A stretch of DNA of 49,116 nucleotides from CAVSIS01 sp963814875 (GCA_963814875.1 CAWFFJ010000032.1:1-49116); one strand, 5' to 3'; shown: positions 34,808 to 43,917, counted from the stretch's first letter. Program-made: numbers and translations. Notes: a model not told the origin generated them from the letters alone.

Positions 34808-34954
34808 CTACCCTTGCCAACCACCGGCGCCTGCCATTCCTTCCTTACGCCCGGGACAGCGCCGTGGTTGCAGGGGGAGCCCATCTCGACAGTTCGAAGC
34901 GCGCGGGTGAGCGGCGAGAACCGCGACGAGTACGACCCAACGCAGGGCTTTCAT
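34808..34954 (-). CDS. Possible small exported peptide or truncated secreted protein
   Basis: 48 codons from ATG 34954. The first 20 residues (MKALRWVVLVAVLAAHPRAS) look like a signal peptide; the rest is Arg/Gly/Pro-rich without motif. The 3' part runs into a hairpin with arms GGCAGGCGC (34799-34807) and GCGCCTGCC (34829-34837). There is no strong ribosome site. It could be a remnant whose body was replaced by the hairpin. Confidence 0.25.
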   Translation of the reverse strand: MKALRWVVLVAVLAAHPRASNCRDGLPLQPRRCPGRKEGMAGAGGWQG

Positions 34955-35039
34955 GAGGACCCACTTGATCCGCACAGCGGCACTTCAGGGGTTTGCGGCC
35001 CCGTCGTCTGAAGCGCCGGGCGCGGCCGACCCGCTGGGC

Positions 35040-36524
35040 TCAGCCTGCCCCAACGGCGGGCGAGGAGTCCTCCTTCGGCTTCGTGATCGTGAGCGGGATC
35101 TGTTGGTGCAGCTCGACACCGTCTCCGGCCTGGGTGAGCACCACCTCGAGGTTGTAGCGACCTGGCTGGGTCAACATCGACAGCGGCAGCGCGCCGCCGA
35201 ACATCCACAGATCGTCCTGCACCTTGGCCAGGGTCGCCCGCTGCGCCGGCAGGCGGAGCAGCTCGCGACCACCCGCGGACAGGACCAGTGAGGCGTCAAC
35301 CTGCGGCTGACCGTCCGCGCCGAGGATAGGCCGCAGCACGTAGCCCAGATAGCTCAGGGTCTCGTCCGGCCGGTAGGCGTCGCCGGCGCGAGGGATCACG
35401 TGCCAGCCGCCGACGACGAACGCGGTCCCGAGCGGGGCGGAAGCACTTTCGACACGAGTCGCACCCCACGCCAGCGGTGCGAACACGGTCCCGCTCGCCG
35501 CCACCGGCTCGGCGCTGAACACCGACGCCGTGACCGCGATCGGGCCGTCGTCGCCGGCAAGGGCCAGCTCGATGTACCAGCGCCCGGGCTCGATCGGGAC
35601 GGCCTCCTCGACGACCAGGTCGTGCGCCATCGGCGCCGGCGAGACCGCAGTCCTGAACGTCCCCAGCACTCGGCCCGAGGCCACGTCGCTGACCCTACCC
35701 ACCAGGGCCCGCGGTGGCGGGGTGCCCTCGGGTACCGACAGGTGGACCCAGGCGAGCTGCGGCGCGCTCGCGACGACGCCCCGCCGCACCACCGCAGTAG
35801 CGCCCTCGGGCCACGGTTGGCTGGCGGCGGTCAGCCACGCGAGCTCCTGTTCGGTGGCAGGACGGGAGCCTTGCACCATCCCGACCGCGGGCGGTTCCTT
35901 GAGCTCCGGGTGGAGCAGCACGTGCTGCGGCCGGTCACCCAGCACCTTGAGGAGGGTCATGCACTTCCTGTTCGCGCGGTCGAGAACGAAGTCCTTCTGC
36001 CCCGCCTGAGTCTCGACGAAAATCGCGTAGAAGACACTCTTCCGGTTGAGCTCCGGGAAGCGCTCCGCGCGGTACTCCCAGATCTCGAGTGCGGGCCGCT
36101 CCGTGTGCGGGAGCATCGTGCCGGACTGAGTGAGACGGTCGCCGCCGGCGTCGGTGCCCCGTAGCTTCTCGTACTGGGTGTCGAAGGAGCCGAGCAGCTC
36201 GAGCACCCGCCCCCTGTCCGACATCGCCCCACGCGTGGTGCCGAAGCCGTAGAGACGATCGGCGGTCGCCACCCGGAGGTCGAACCCGATCTTGAACTCG
36301 TTGACCCAGGTCGACAGGTCGGGATCGCGGCGGGCCCAGAACAGGTCGACAAAGCGCTGCGCCGCGACGTCGTCGGTGATCGCCTTCCAGGCCCGTTGCT
36401 CCGCCGAGGTCATGAGGAAGCCTGCAGGCCCGTCGAAAGTGCTCGCCAACGGTTCGGACACCTGGGCGAACACCGGAACACAGAACATCGCCGCTGCGAT
36501 CACGAAGAGAAGACGAGCGCGCAT
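35040..36524 (-). CDS. GWxTD-domain exported protein
   Basis: 494 residues from ATG 36524 (GGAGG eight bases upstream; an ATG two codons earlier is too close to it). Signal peptide about 1-20 (LLFVIAAAMFCVPVFAQ). The N-terminal GWxTD domain (about 35-190) shows SAEQRAWKAITDDVAAQRFV and FVDLFWARRDPDLST, WVNEFKIGFDLRVATADRLY, and RGRVLELLGSFD. The second half (about 230-490) is beta-sandwich-like. GWxTD proteins are frequent in Acidobacteria, Bacteroidetes and related phyla, often next to peptidase or TPR genes; their function is not established. It lies behind a thioredoxin-TPR gene on the same strand, about 280 bp away. Confidence 0.88.
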   Translation of the reverse strand: MRARLLFVIAAAMFCVPVFAQVSEPLASTFDGPAGFLMTSAEQRAWKAITDDVAAQRFVDLFWARRDPDLSTWVNEFKIGFDLRVATADRLYGFGTTRGAMSDRGRVLELLGSFDTQYEKLRGTDAGGDRLTQSGTMLPHTERPALEIWEYRAERFPELNRKSVFYAIFVETQAGQKDFVLDRANRKCMTLLKVLGDRPQHVLLHPELKEPPAVGMVQGSRPATEQELAWLTAASQPWPEGATAVVRRGVVASAPQLAWVHLSVPEGTPPPRALVGRVSDVASGRVLGTFRTAVSPAPMAHDLVVEEAVPIEPGRWYIELALAGDDGPIAVTASVFSAEPVAASGTVFAPLAWGATRVESASAPLGTAFVVGGWHVIPRAGDAYRPDETLSYLGYVLRPILGADGQPQVDASLVLSAGGRELLRLPAQRATLAKVQDDLWMFGGALPLSMLTQPGRYNLEVVLTQAGDGVELHQQIPLTITKPKEDSSPAVGAG

Positions 36525-36548
36525 GTGCATCTCCTCCGGGTCCTCACA

Positions 36549-38071
36549 CTACACCCGATCACCCGGGTCGGTTGCTCTGGTGAGCCAGCGCTCTCGCATC
36601 GAAGGAGGAGGCTCACCAGCATCGACCAGCGCGAGCACGGCCGGGTAGAGCCAGCGCGGATCGTGTGCCACCGCCTTCACCGCGGCAACGACCTCCGCGG
36701 CCTCGCGCGGGAGTCGAATGCGACCGAGCACCGCCACCGCCGGCAGACGCCCCGTTCGGCCGTCCACCAACGCGACCCGCGGCGCCTCAGGCCATGCCCT
36801 GCGGAGCTCGGTCATGAAACGTCGTTCGAGCTCGGTCAGGCTGTGCTCGTTCAGCGTCCGCCTGAGGACGAGCTCCAAGGCCGCACGGGCTCGACCCGCG
36901 GCGCGCGCCAGCATCGACCCGAACGCTCCGACCCGTGAGCGGGGCCGGGCGGGCTGTCCGCTCAAGGTCACGGGCAGGACCCGGACCAGCGCCGCACGCT
37001 CGGCAGGCCCGAGCACGAGCAGCGCGGCGCCATCTTGCCCTGCTCGCTCCGCTGCGGTCTCGACCGCCTCCACGCGCCCGCCGCGGGCTTTCGCAGCCTC
37101 GGCCACCCGTGCGAGGCTGACCAGGCCGCCGTCCGCCCGCCGCAGCATCGGCACCGAGAACGCCCGGTTCCGGTCTAGCCCCATCCCAGCGGCCTCCATC
37201 AGCAGCGCGGCGACCCTTCGGCGGACTCCCTCGTCGAGACCACCAGCTCCCTCGGCGAGGCGGAGCAGCAGCCCGACCGCTGCGTCGACCACCGCGGGCA
37301 GCACGGGTGTCACCGCCTGGCGCAGCGTCGCCGGCGAGGCGGAAGGTCCGACCAGTCCGGACATCTCAAGGGCGGCGTGGAACGCCGGATAGCCCGGCAC
37401 CGTGGCGCGGGCTGCCACCAACCCGTTGCGCAGGAGCCACAGCTCGGGGACGTCGCCGGATGCGGCGATGCAGACCTCGCCGGGGGCGGACCCGGTGACC
37501 GGAAGGCTGAACAGGCCGTCCGGGAAGCGCCCGCCGAGAGCCTGTCCGTTGACCACCACGGGCACCGCCACGAAGCGGCCGACCGCGGCCAGCCACTCCC
37601 GCGAGCGTGCTCTGTCGAGACCAGAACCGGAGACCCTGACCTCGCCGACCTCGCCGTCGCCTCGCCAGCCTCGCCGGGAGTTGCGACCGTGCGACCGCCG
37701 ACCGCCCGCAACCCAGGCTGCCCCTGTCCGGGCGTGATCTCGAGCCGGCCGCCAGAGCGGACGGCCGCCCACAGCAGGGCGAGAGCGCCGGCGGCCTCGA
37801 CCCTGAGCACGGCTTCGTGGCGGGTCCCGGGGTCGGCCCCGGCGTCGGCTGCCACGGCCAGTGCGTCGACCACGTCCCGCTCAACCTTCGCGCCCGAGAA
37901 ACGCACCGCCGCACCGCCACGCCGGAGGCTCACGTCGACCGTACAGGCGCCGCAGGCGAGGGCCCAGCGCACGATCTCTGCGGGCACCTGCCAGGGACCC
38001 TGCAGCGTCGCCTCGGTCAAGGTCCGGACCTCGGCCGCAATGTCGATCGCCAGGTGCCCGGCCGCGCTCAT
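36549..38071 (-). pseudogene. Frameshifted partner of the Hsp90-like ATPase, degenerate ATPase-like fold
   Basis: Starts at ATG 38071, overlapping the upstream gene's stop (ATGA). The first part, read to about 37690, begins MSAAGHLAIDIAAEVRTLTE and contains PAEIVRWALACGACTVDVSL and RHEAVLRVEAAGALALLWAA. This looks like a GHKL/MutL-Hsp90 type fold whose N-box and glycine motifs have decayed. The continuation (VSGSGLDRARSREWLAAV..., about 350 residues with VVVNGQALGGRFPDGLFSLP) lies in another frame down to 36549. The frames meet in a tract with four GGCGAGG copies (about 37655-37690), where a one-base loss would explain the shift. The whole would be about 507 residues. The break could be a real mutation, a slippage switch or a sequencing error. 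Confidence 0.65.
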
Positions 38072-40800
38072 GTGTCGACCGCCTCCCGCAGCGCGGCAGC
38101 GGCCACCGCCCGCCGCGGCCCTTCGCACCGGTGTCGCGGGATGTCGAGCCGTTCGAAGGCCCGCTCGAGCAGCCGCAGGGCCGACGCTGCGGGGCGGCTC
38201 GCCGCTCCCCCTCCCGTCACGACACCGTTCAGTGTCTCCGGGTCTAGGGCGATCATGAGCGCTCGTCCACACCCCAACCCGGCGAGGTCGAGACACCGCA
38301 TCGCCGTCCCGAGCCCGGGCACCGCGGCCAGCCGGACACCGGTCGATTGGGAGCGTAGCAGCCGGTCAATGGGATCCAGCGGACCGCCAGCCGCGATCCG
38401 GCCGAGCCCCGCCTGCCACCAGTCGAGGTCGACGGCGGCGAGCCCGGAGGCAGCCGCCGCGCCCTCGGGTTGGGCGGCATCCACGACCCTTATCCCCGAG
38501 CTCGCGACCCGGGCAGCCAGCTCTCCTGCCTCGGCAGAGGCGAGCAGACGGCCCTCGACTGCCAGAGTGCGGGCGCGGGCAAGGGACAGCCTCCTGCCTC
38601 CGAGGCAGGGAATCAGCGGCCGCGAGGAGATGCCGGCAATGCCGGCGAAGGCGTCCCGGTGCTCCAGCGCGCCGCGCACGAGCTCGGCGAGCTCGAGCGG
38701 CCCCTCGAGGTCGAGGCGCCGTCGCACCCGCCGGCGAACGGCCCACCCGACCAGGGCGGTCAGCACGAGGAGTGCGAGGCCGACGGCGACACGGTCACGG
38801 CGCACGGTCAGAGCCGGACCGCCCGCAGGCTCCGGACCGACGACCGCGTCCGCCGGCCGACTGATCGTCTCGGCGAGCGCCGTGCCCCGTCCCGGCGACA
38901 CCGTGATGCTCGCGTCCGCCACGAGGCGGCGGCCGTCGTTTCCCTCGACCTCGGCCCAGGCGTGCAATCCGGGCAGCGCACGGCCGCCATGGCCGACGTA
39001 ACCCACGGCGAGCCAGGAGGGAGAGCCGGCCGCGGACAGCAGCGCGGCGAGCACCGCGTTCTGGACATCGCAGTCGCCCGCGCCGACCGCCAGCGCACGA
39101 TCGAGCACGCCGAGGCCCGAGACTTCGGCCGCCCGGAACCTCGCAACCACCGCTGCCGAGCGGTCGTAGCGCACGAATCGCCTCACGACGGCCGTTGCCG
39201 CCTCGATGCGTTCGGCCTCGGGAAGCTCCGCGAGCCGGGCCGCCTCCGCCTCGAGCGCGGGCGGCAGGCTCGGCCAGCTCGGCGTGCGGGCCGAAACCTC
39301 CGCCGGAGGAGGGCCGGCGCGGTAGAGAACCCGGGCCCGCCCGCGCGACGGCAGCCGGAGTGCGGCCTCGCCGCGGGTCGTGATCCACAGCTCGACCGGA
39401 TCCGCATTCAGGCGGACGGACACCGGATCGACCGCCGCCCCTGCCGGCACCGGAAGGCGGAACATACCCGTCCCGGCGACGAGGGTCATCTCGATCTCGA
39501 CGCACGCCCGGGCACACGGACGAGGTGGCGACCTCACGACGTCTCCCGACTCGAAAGGCGCCTCCAAGGATGGCCCGTCCAACCTCAGAACCGCAAGCAG
39601 AAGATCCTGATCCGCCGGTACATAGCGGAGATTGACGGGCTCCACCGGAGCGCTCGTCAGGCCCACATCCGGTCCGCGGTAGAACACAGCGAGGTCGGTC
39701 AGCGGGCGATCCGCGAGCGCAGTGGCCGTGCCCGGCGGGGCCTGGGGCGGAGCTGATGCCAGGGGCCCGAGGAGCAACGCGGCGGGGAGCAGGATCGCGC
39801 CCGCGAGGGCGACTCCCGCGGCTACCGGGCGGGCCCGGGCCGCCGCGAACCACCGCGCGACGCGCTCGGCCAAGCGCCCGGCCAGGGGCAGGGGCATCCT
39901 TCGGTCGAGGACCCGAAGGACGAGGCGGTCGAGCTCCCGGCGGGCTCCGGCGACGAGCTTCTCCAGCTCCCGGTCGTCGCGCGCATCGCCTCGTGCGAGG
40001 AGCAGCTCGAGCCGGTCGCCATCGAGCAGAACCTGCGGGGCAAGCCCCGCCGCCGGTGCGCTCCTGCGCGAGCGTGCGGGCCTCCTGCCCTCCGCCAGGA
40101 GGTCGTCCAGGCTCGCCGCCTCGCGCACCTTGAGACCGCAGGCAAAGAGCTCGACCCGCGGGTAGTGGCCGAGCCCCACGACACCGCGAAAGCCGGGGCC
40201 GGAGAATCGGGACGACGGCGCCGAAAGCAACAGCTCCCGGTTGACGAGGCGTCCGTCGACCGCCACAGCGAGTCGGCGCCGGCCCCTGCCCTTGCGGTTC
40301 ACGAGACCGACCTGGTCGCGCGCTGAGGCCTCGAGGGTGTCGGCGAGTCCCGCACCGGTTCCGGGTCGCTCGAGGGTCACCTCGGTCCCCGGCGGGCCAG
40401 CCGCTGGACTTTCTTCCAGGAGCTGCAGCCCGCTGTCGAGCACGACCCGGAAGCCGCCGCCCGAGCGCGCGACGGATCGCACCTCGATCCGCGACGGGTC
40501 GAAGCGCAGGATCGACCAAAAGCCGACCCCGAAGCGTCCCGCGTCGCCGGCGCCGCTCTTGCTCGACGCGTACAGGGTGAAGAGGAACCTTGCCGCCGCA
40601 TCGCGGTCGAGCCCGTCGCCGTCGTCGCGGCAGCAGATCCGCTCGAGCCCGTCTCCGATGCCCACCGAGAAATCGACCCGCGAGGCCCCTGCATCGCGGG
40701 CGTTCTGGACCAGCTCGCGGACGAAGATCCAGGGATCGGCGCCGTACCGCCGCGCCTCCTCGCCGGCTCGCTGCAGGAAGACCCCCGGGCTCGCCCTCAC
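38068..40800 (-). CDS. Hsp90-like ATPase fused to a membrane transglutaminase-like domain
   Basis: 910 residues from GTG 40800; an ATG at 40842 would start inside repeat sequence. N-terminal Bergerat-fold ATPase (about 1-200): N-box WIFVRELVQNARDAGAS (Asn33), DDGDGLD (59-65), lid Lys81 in ASSKSG, and GRFGVGFWS (88-96), all Hsp90/MutL-like. Membrane span about 325-347. A beta-rich region of about 200 residues leads to a transglutaminase-like domain with Cys577 (GAGDCDVQNAVLAAL), His613 (LHAWAEVEG) and Asp629 (VADAS), spaced as in the family triad. A second span lies at about 671-688, then a C-terminal domain to 910. An extra-cytoplasmic peptidase or crosslinking domain, flanked by spans and driven by a cytoplasmic Hsp90-like ATPase, is what the order implies. 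I know no characterised protein of this composition. It overlaps its partner gene by four bases. Confidence 0.85.
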   Translation of the reverse strand: MRASPGVFLQRAGEEARRYGADPWIFVRELVQNARDAGASRVDFSVGIGDGLERICCRDDGDGLDRDAAARFLFTLYASSKSGAGDAGRFGVGFWSILRFDPSRIEVRSVARSGGGFRVVLDSGLQLLEESPAAGPPGTEVTLERPGTGAGLADTLEASARDQVGLVNRKGRGRRRLAVAVDGRLVNRELLLSAPSSRFSGPGFRGVVGLGHYPRVELFACGLKVREAASLDDLLAEGRRPARSRRSAPAAGLAPQVLLDGDRLELLLARGDARDDRELEKLVAGARRELDRLVLRVLDRRMPLPLAGRLAERVARWFAAARARPVAAGVALAGAILLPAALLLGPLASAPPQAPPGTATALADRPLTDLAVFYRGPDVGLTSAPVEPVNLRYVPADQDLLLAVLRLDGPSLEAPFESGDVVRSPPRPCARACVEIEMTLVAGTGMFRLPVPAGAAVDPVSVRLNADPVELWITTRGEAALRLPSRGRARVLYRAGPPPAEVSARTPSWPSLPPALEAEAARLAELPEAERIEAATAVVRRFVRYDRSAAVVARFRAAEVSGLGVLDRALAVGAGDCDVQNAVLAALLSAAGSPSWLAVGYVGHGGRALPGLHAWAEVEGNDGRRLVADASITVSPGRGTALAETISRPADAVVGPEPAGGPALTVRRDRVAVGLALLVLTALVGWAVRRRVRRRLDLEGPLELAELVRGALEHRDAFAGIAGISSRPLIPCLGGRRLSLARARTLAVEGRLLASAEAGELAARVASSGIRVVDAAQPEGAAAASGLAAVDLDWWQAGLGRIAAGGPLDPIDRLLRSQSTGVRLAAVPGLGTAMRCLDLAGLGCGRALMIALDPETLNGVVTGGGAASRPAASALRLLERAFERLDIPRHRCEGPRRAVAAAALREAVDT

Positions 40801-40825
40801 CGCCCCGACCTCGCAGAGAGGGGAA

Positions 40826-40970
40826 AACCACCAAGACACCAAGACACGAAGAGGTCAGCGGCCGCTTGGAGCGCGGCCCCGTACCGCCGCGCGGAGCGCG
40901 GCCCCGAGGGGAGCGACTGCCTCACGCAGCCACCCCTGCGATGGCTTGGTGTCTTGGTGTCTTGGTGGTT
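40826..40970. repeat. MITE-like element B with CACCAAGA inverted ends
   Basis: 145 bp. Ends 40826-40851 and 40945-40970 form a 26-bp inverted repeat with one mismatch (AACCACCAAGACACCAAGAC, then ACGAAG or ACCAAG). Inside are a perfect 17-nt hairpin GCCGCGCGGAGCGCGGC (40886-40902, triloop GGA) and a direct repeat of GGAGCGCGGCCCCG. It is related to element A at 13576-13865. It lies between the Hsp90-like gene and nnr. Confidence 0.75.
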
Positions 40971-40984
40971 CAACCTTCGCGTCC

Positions 40985-42559
40985 CTACACGCTGCCGAGG
41001 ATGCCGTAGTGGTCCGCGATCAGCTCGTCCCGGTCCTCGCGCAGTCGGCGCACCGCCTCGGGCAGCGCCGCGAGAACGTCGCTCGCTGTGACGCCGTCCT
41101 CGCCGTGGCGCACCGCCGCGATGTCCCCGGCCAACCCGTGCACGAACACTCCGGTCACCGCGGCCTCGTCGACCGGCAGGCCGAGCCCGTGCAGCGCAGC
41201 AATGGTGCCGGTGAGGACGTCGCCAGAGCCGGCAGTGGCGAGCGCCGAGCAGCCGCTGGGGTTGATCCTCACGGTCCCATCGGGAAGCGCGATCAGCGTC
41301 CTCGCCCCCTTGAGCAGGGTCACGGCGCCAAGGTCGGCGGCGACCTTGCGCACGGTGTCGACCGGCGCCGCGCGCACGGTGGCGATGTCGCTGCCGATCA
41401 GCCGGGCCATCTCGCCAGGGTGGGGCGTCAGAACGGTCGGAGCCGCCCGTTTGCGAACAGTTTCCAGGTTCTCGGCAATCGCCGTGAGCCCATCGCCGTC
41501 GACCAGCACCGGCGCGTCCACGGCTACCACCAGGCGCCTCACCAGCTCGGCGGTCTCTTCGTCGAGGGAGACGCCCGGCCCGACCACCACGAAGTCGACG
41601 GCGGAGCCGAGCTCGACCAGGCCGTCGAGGGCGGATAGCGCGAGGCTTCCGGCAGCGGTCTCCGGCTGGGGCACGAACACCGCCTCGCGGGCACCGGTGG
41701 CGAGGCCGGGGACCACCGACCTCGGCGCCGCGAGGCGCACGTAGCCGGCACCGGCCTTGAGTACCGACATCGCCGCGAAGGTCGGGGCGCCGTAGTAGCC
41801 GGCCGCGCCGGCGACGACCAGGACGTCGCCGAACGAGCCCTTGTAGCCGTCGGGAGAGCGTGGCGGGAGCGCCGATGGCAGACCGATACTGACTGGAAGG
41901 TCGTCGGCGCGCCACAGCTCGGGTGGAAACGAGATGTGGCTGACCAGCAGCCGCCCGCCGAGGGCGGCACCCGGGTGGAGCAGGTTGCCCAGCTTGGGCA
42001 GACCGAAGGTGACGGTGAGGTCCGCCCGCACTGCGACGCCGCGGACCTGCCCGGTGTCGCCGTCGACTCCGGAGGGGATGTCGATCGCCGCCACCGCCTT
42101 TCCGCAGCGGTTGATGCAGCCGATCACGTCAGCGTAGCGCCCGCCGACCTCTCGAGTCAGACCTGTGCCGAGGAGACCGTCCACTACCACGTCGGCCTCG
42201 GCGAGGACCCGGTCGACGTCGCCGAGCTCCGGGTCCGCGACCACCTCGCCGCCACCGGTACGGTAGAGCTCGAGCTGGAGGCGCGCGGCACCGGTCAAGC
42301 GCTCAGGGTCGCCGAGCACGACCGTCGCAACCTGGGCGCCTTCGGAGCGCAGCTTGCGCGCCACGACGAGGCCGTCACCGCCGTTGTTGCCGATGCCGCA
42401 CAGCACGACGAACCGACGGCCCGCAACCTCCCAGGTCCGCGCGATGGCTGTGAAGACCGCGAGGCCCGCATTCTCCATCAGGACCTGCTCGGGGATTCCG
42501 AACTCCCGAATGGCCCGCTCATCGAGCCGGCGCATCCCCTCGACCGTGCTCACCTTCAT
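40985..42559 (-). CDS. nnr: Bifunctional NAD(P)H-hydrate epimerase / ADP-dependent dehydratase
   Basis: 524 residues, full bifunctional length. ATG 42559 has GGGGAGG upstream. The N-terminal YjeF_N epimerase domain (about 1-215) shows LMENAGLAVF, GIGNNGGDGLVVAR and IDIPSGVDGDTG. The C-terminal ribokinase-like dehydratase domain (about 225-515) shows VVAGAAGYYGAPTFAAMSVL, VLTPHPGEMARL and ATAGSGDVLTGTIAAL with the catalytic Asp. It repairs the damaged cofactor hydrates NADHX and NADPHX. The next gene upstream starts 45 bp away, so it may be the last gene of a run with the thioesterase and RAM protein. Confidence 0.95.
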   Translation of the reverse strand: MKVSTVEGMRRLDERAIREFGIPEQVLMENAGLAVFTAIARTWEVAGRRFVVLCGIGNNGGDGLVVARKLRSEGAQVATVVLGDPERLTGAARLQLELYRTGGGEVVADPELGDVDRVLAEADVVVDGLLGTGLTREVGGRYADVIGCINRCGKAVAAIDIPSGVDGDTGQVRGVAVRADLTVTFGLPKLGNLLHPGAALGGRLLVSHISFPPELWRADDLPVSIGLPSALPPRSPDGYKGSFGDVLVVAGAAGYYGAPTFAAMSVLKAGAGYVRLAAPRSVVPGLATGAREAVFVPQPETAAGSLALSALDGLVELGSAVDFVVVGPGVSLDEETAELVRRLVVAVDAPVLVDGDGLTAIAENLETVRKRAAPTVLTPHPGEMARLIGSDIATVRAAPVDTVRKVAADLGAVTLLKGARTLIALPDGTVRINPSGCSALATAGSGDVLTGTIAALHGLGLPVDEAAVTGVFVHGLAGDIAAVRHGEDGVTASDVLAALPEAVRRLREDRDELIADHYGILGSV

Positions 42560-42604
42560 CGCCCGCCTCCCCTGCCGCCGTCCCCGCCGCGGAGGCGGCC
42601 GCGC

Positions 42605-43066
42605 TCACTCCTCCAGCGTACGCCGCATCGAGGCCTGCCAGCCGTCCAGAAAGGGCGCCGGGAGCCGAGTCGGCCGGCCGCTGTCCCGTCCCACAGGAAT
42701 GTGGTCGGTGGTTCCGGTGGCCAACAGACGGTCGTCATCCTCACGAACCACCCGGTACTCGAACACGCAGCGCCGGGAGCGGACCTCGATCATCCGCGTC
42801 CACACCGCGATGCGCTCGTCGTAGCGCGCCGACGCGTGGTAGCGGGCCTCTGCTCGCACCACGACCAGCACCACCCCGGCGGCTTCGAGGTCCCGGTAGG
42901 GCAGACCCGTACGGCGCCCAAGCTCGCTGCGCCCTTCCTCGAACCATGGCAGGTAGGCAGAGTGGTGAACGACACCGCCAGCGTCCGTCTCGGCGTAGCG
43001 AACTCTGAAACGGGCCGCGCACCATCCCTCGCGAACCACCGGCGCGCCGTGCCTCGACTCGGCCAC
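42605..43066 (-). CDS. Hotdog-fold acyl-CoA thioesterase (YbgC/4HBT type)
   Basis: 153 residues from GTG 43066 (GGAG six bases upstream). RVRYAETDAGGVVHHSAYLP carries the catalytic Asp28 of the 4-hydroxybenzoyl-CoA/YbgC thioesterase motif, followed by WFEEGRSELGRRTGL. The last third (FEYRVVREDD, LATGTTDHIPV) completes the single hotdog domain. It hydrolyses acyl-CoA thioesters; short-chain or aromatic acyl groups are most likely for the subfamily. It lies 3 bases behind the RAM-domain gene, so the two are co-translated. Confidence 0.9.
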   Translation of the reverse strand: MAESRHGAPVVREGWCAARFRVRYAETDAGGVVHHSAYLPWFEEGRSELGRRTGLPYRDLEAAGVVLVVVRAEARYHASARYDERIAVWTRMIEVRSRRCVFEYRVVREDDDRLLATGTTDHIPVGRDSGRPTRLPAPFLDGWQASMRRTLEE

Positions 43067-43069
43067 GGC

Positions 43070-43348
43070 TCACTCCATGCCGACGGCGAACATCCGCTCG
43101 AGGTCGTAGCTCGACAGCACCCGGAACGCGATCAGGGTCTCCGACTCCCGGATCCCTTCCACCTTGAGCATGCGCGCAGTCACGACGTCGGCAAGCTGCC
43201 GGTCGTCCCTCGCCCGCACCACCACCGCAAGGTCCCAGCGGCCGGCGACCGAGTAGACCTCGGACACGCCCTCGATGCCGACGAGCTCCTGAGCCACCTC
43301 GTTGATGCGGGCGCGCTCGACCCTGAGCAGCGCGATGGCGTGGACCAT
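43070..43348 (-). CDS. Stand-alone Lrp/AsnC ligand-binding (RAM) domain protein
   Basis: 92 residues from ATG 43348, which has GGAGG seven bases upstream. The whole protein is one alpha-beta RAM (ACT-like) domain: VHAIALLRVERARINEVAQE, VSEVYSVAGRWDLAVVVRAR, then RVLSSYDLERMF at the end. There is no helix-turn-helix, so it does not bind DNA alone; such proteins bind small amino-acid-like ligands, form rings, and may modulate full-length Lrp proteins or enzymes. Its partner may be the thioesterase that follows three bases later, by position only. Confidence 0.88.
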   Translation of the reverse strand: MVHAIALLRVERARINEVAQELVGIEGVSEVYSVAGRWDLAVVVRARDDRQLADVVTARMLKVEGIRESETLIAFRVLSSYDLERMFAVGME

Positions 43349-43477
43349 GACGAACCTCCGGTGGCCGCGTAGGCCGACACCATCATAGCCAAGCGCGCCC
43401 GAGGCGAGCGATCGCCCGGACATCCGGCGAAGAAGAAGCCACTGTTCTGTCGGGGAACCGCCGTCGGGGGAGGGCCG

Positions 43478-43500
43478 GACGGCCGCACCGGGCGGCCGTC
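43478..43500. terminator. Hairpin in the gap before the RAM gene
   Basis: GACGGCCGC (43478-43486) pairs with GCGGCCGTC (43492-43500), loop ACCGG; it directly follows the 3' end of the zinc-ribbon gene on the minus strand. There is no T-run. Confidence 0.45.
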
Positions 43501-43518
43501 ACGGCCGACGGCAAAGGC

Positions 43519-43719
43519 TCAGTACGGAACGTCGGCGGCGACCCAGCGGCCTCCACCTTCGTCGGGAGCCTCGGTGATCATGCCGCTCCAGGGCTGGCGC
43601 TGTCCTTCACACTCGGCACAGACGTAGGGCTGGTCGGTCCCCTTGAGCTCGACATGGGCCGGCGACCACTCGGGAACCGCACCACAGGAGGTGCAGGGCA
43701 TCAACGAGAGACTGTTCAT
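43519..43719 (-). CDS. Small zinc-ribbon-like protein
   Basis: 66 residues from ATG 43719 with GGAAGGAG nine bases upstream. Two CxxC pairs, PCTSCGAVPEW (near residue 9) and YVCAECEGQR (near 34), are typical of a zinc ribbon; the tail is acidic and Gly-rich. The family is not recognised. Small zinc-ribbon proteins of this size often bind nucleic acid or protein. It is flanked by gaps on both sides and is probably monocistronic. Confidence 0.7.
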   Translation of the reverse strand: MNSLSLMPCTSCGAVPEWSPAHVELKGTDQPYVCAECEGQRQPWSGMITEAPDEGGGRWVAADVPY

Positions 43720-43917
43720 CGGTTCATGCTCCTTCCGACATATCCAACTTGAACGTAGACCCCGTCTCGACGAAAGGAAAGGGCGAGTGCGGCACGTTCA
43801 TGACACGGTGCGGAATCGGGGCCCAGTCCCGAGCCTATGCCACGAACTGCAACCGCCGATCCCGTGGGCAGCGCCATGGCCGCTGGACCGTAGAAAGCCT
43901 TGCACCAGTCGACGAAG

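Noticed and set aside
36890..37120. Alternative minus/plus small frames in the Arg-rich region
   Set aside because: Arginine- and alanine-only composition typical of GC-rich off-frames.
40801..40842. Upstream ATG start (40842) for the Hsp90-like gene
   Set aside because: It would place MVSWWF... in the arm of a repeat element; the GTG at 40800 begins just before the conserved ATPase helix.
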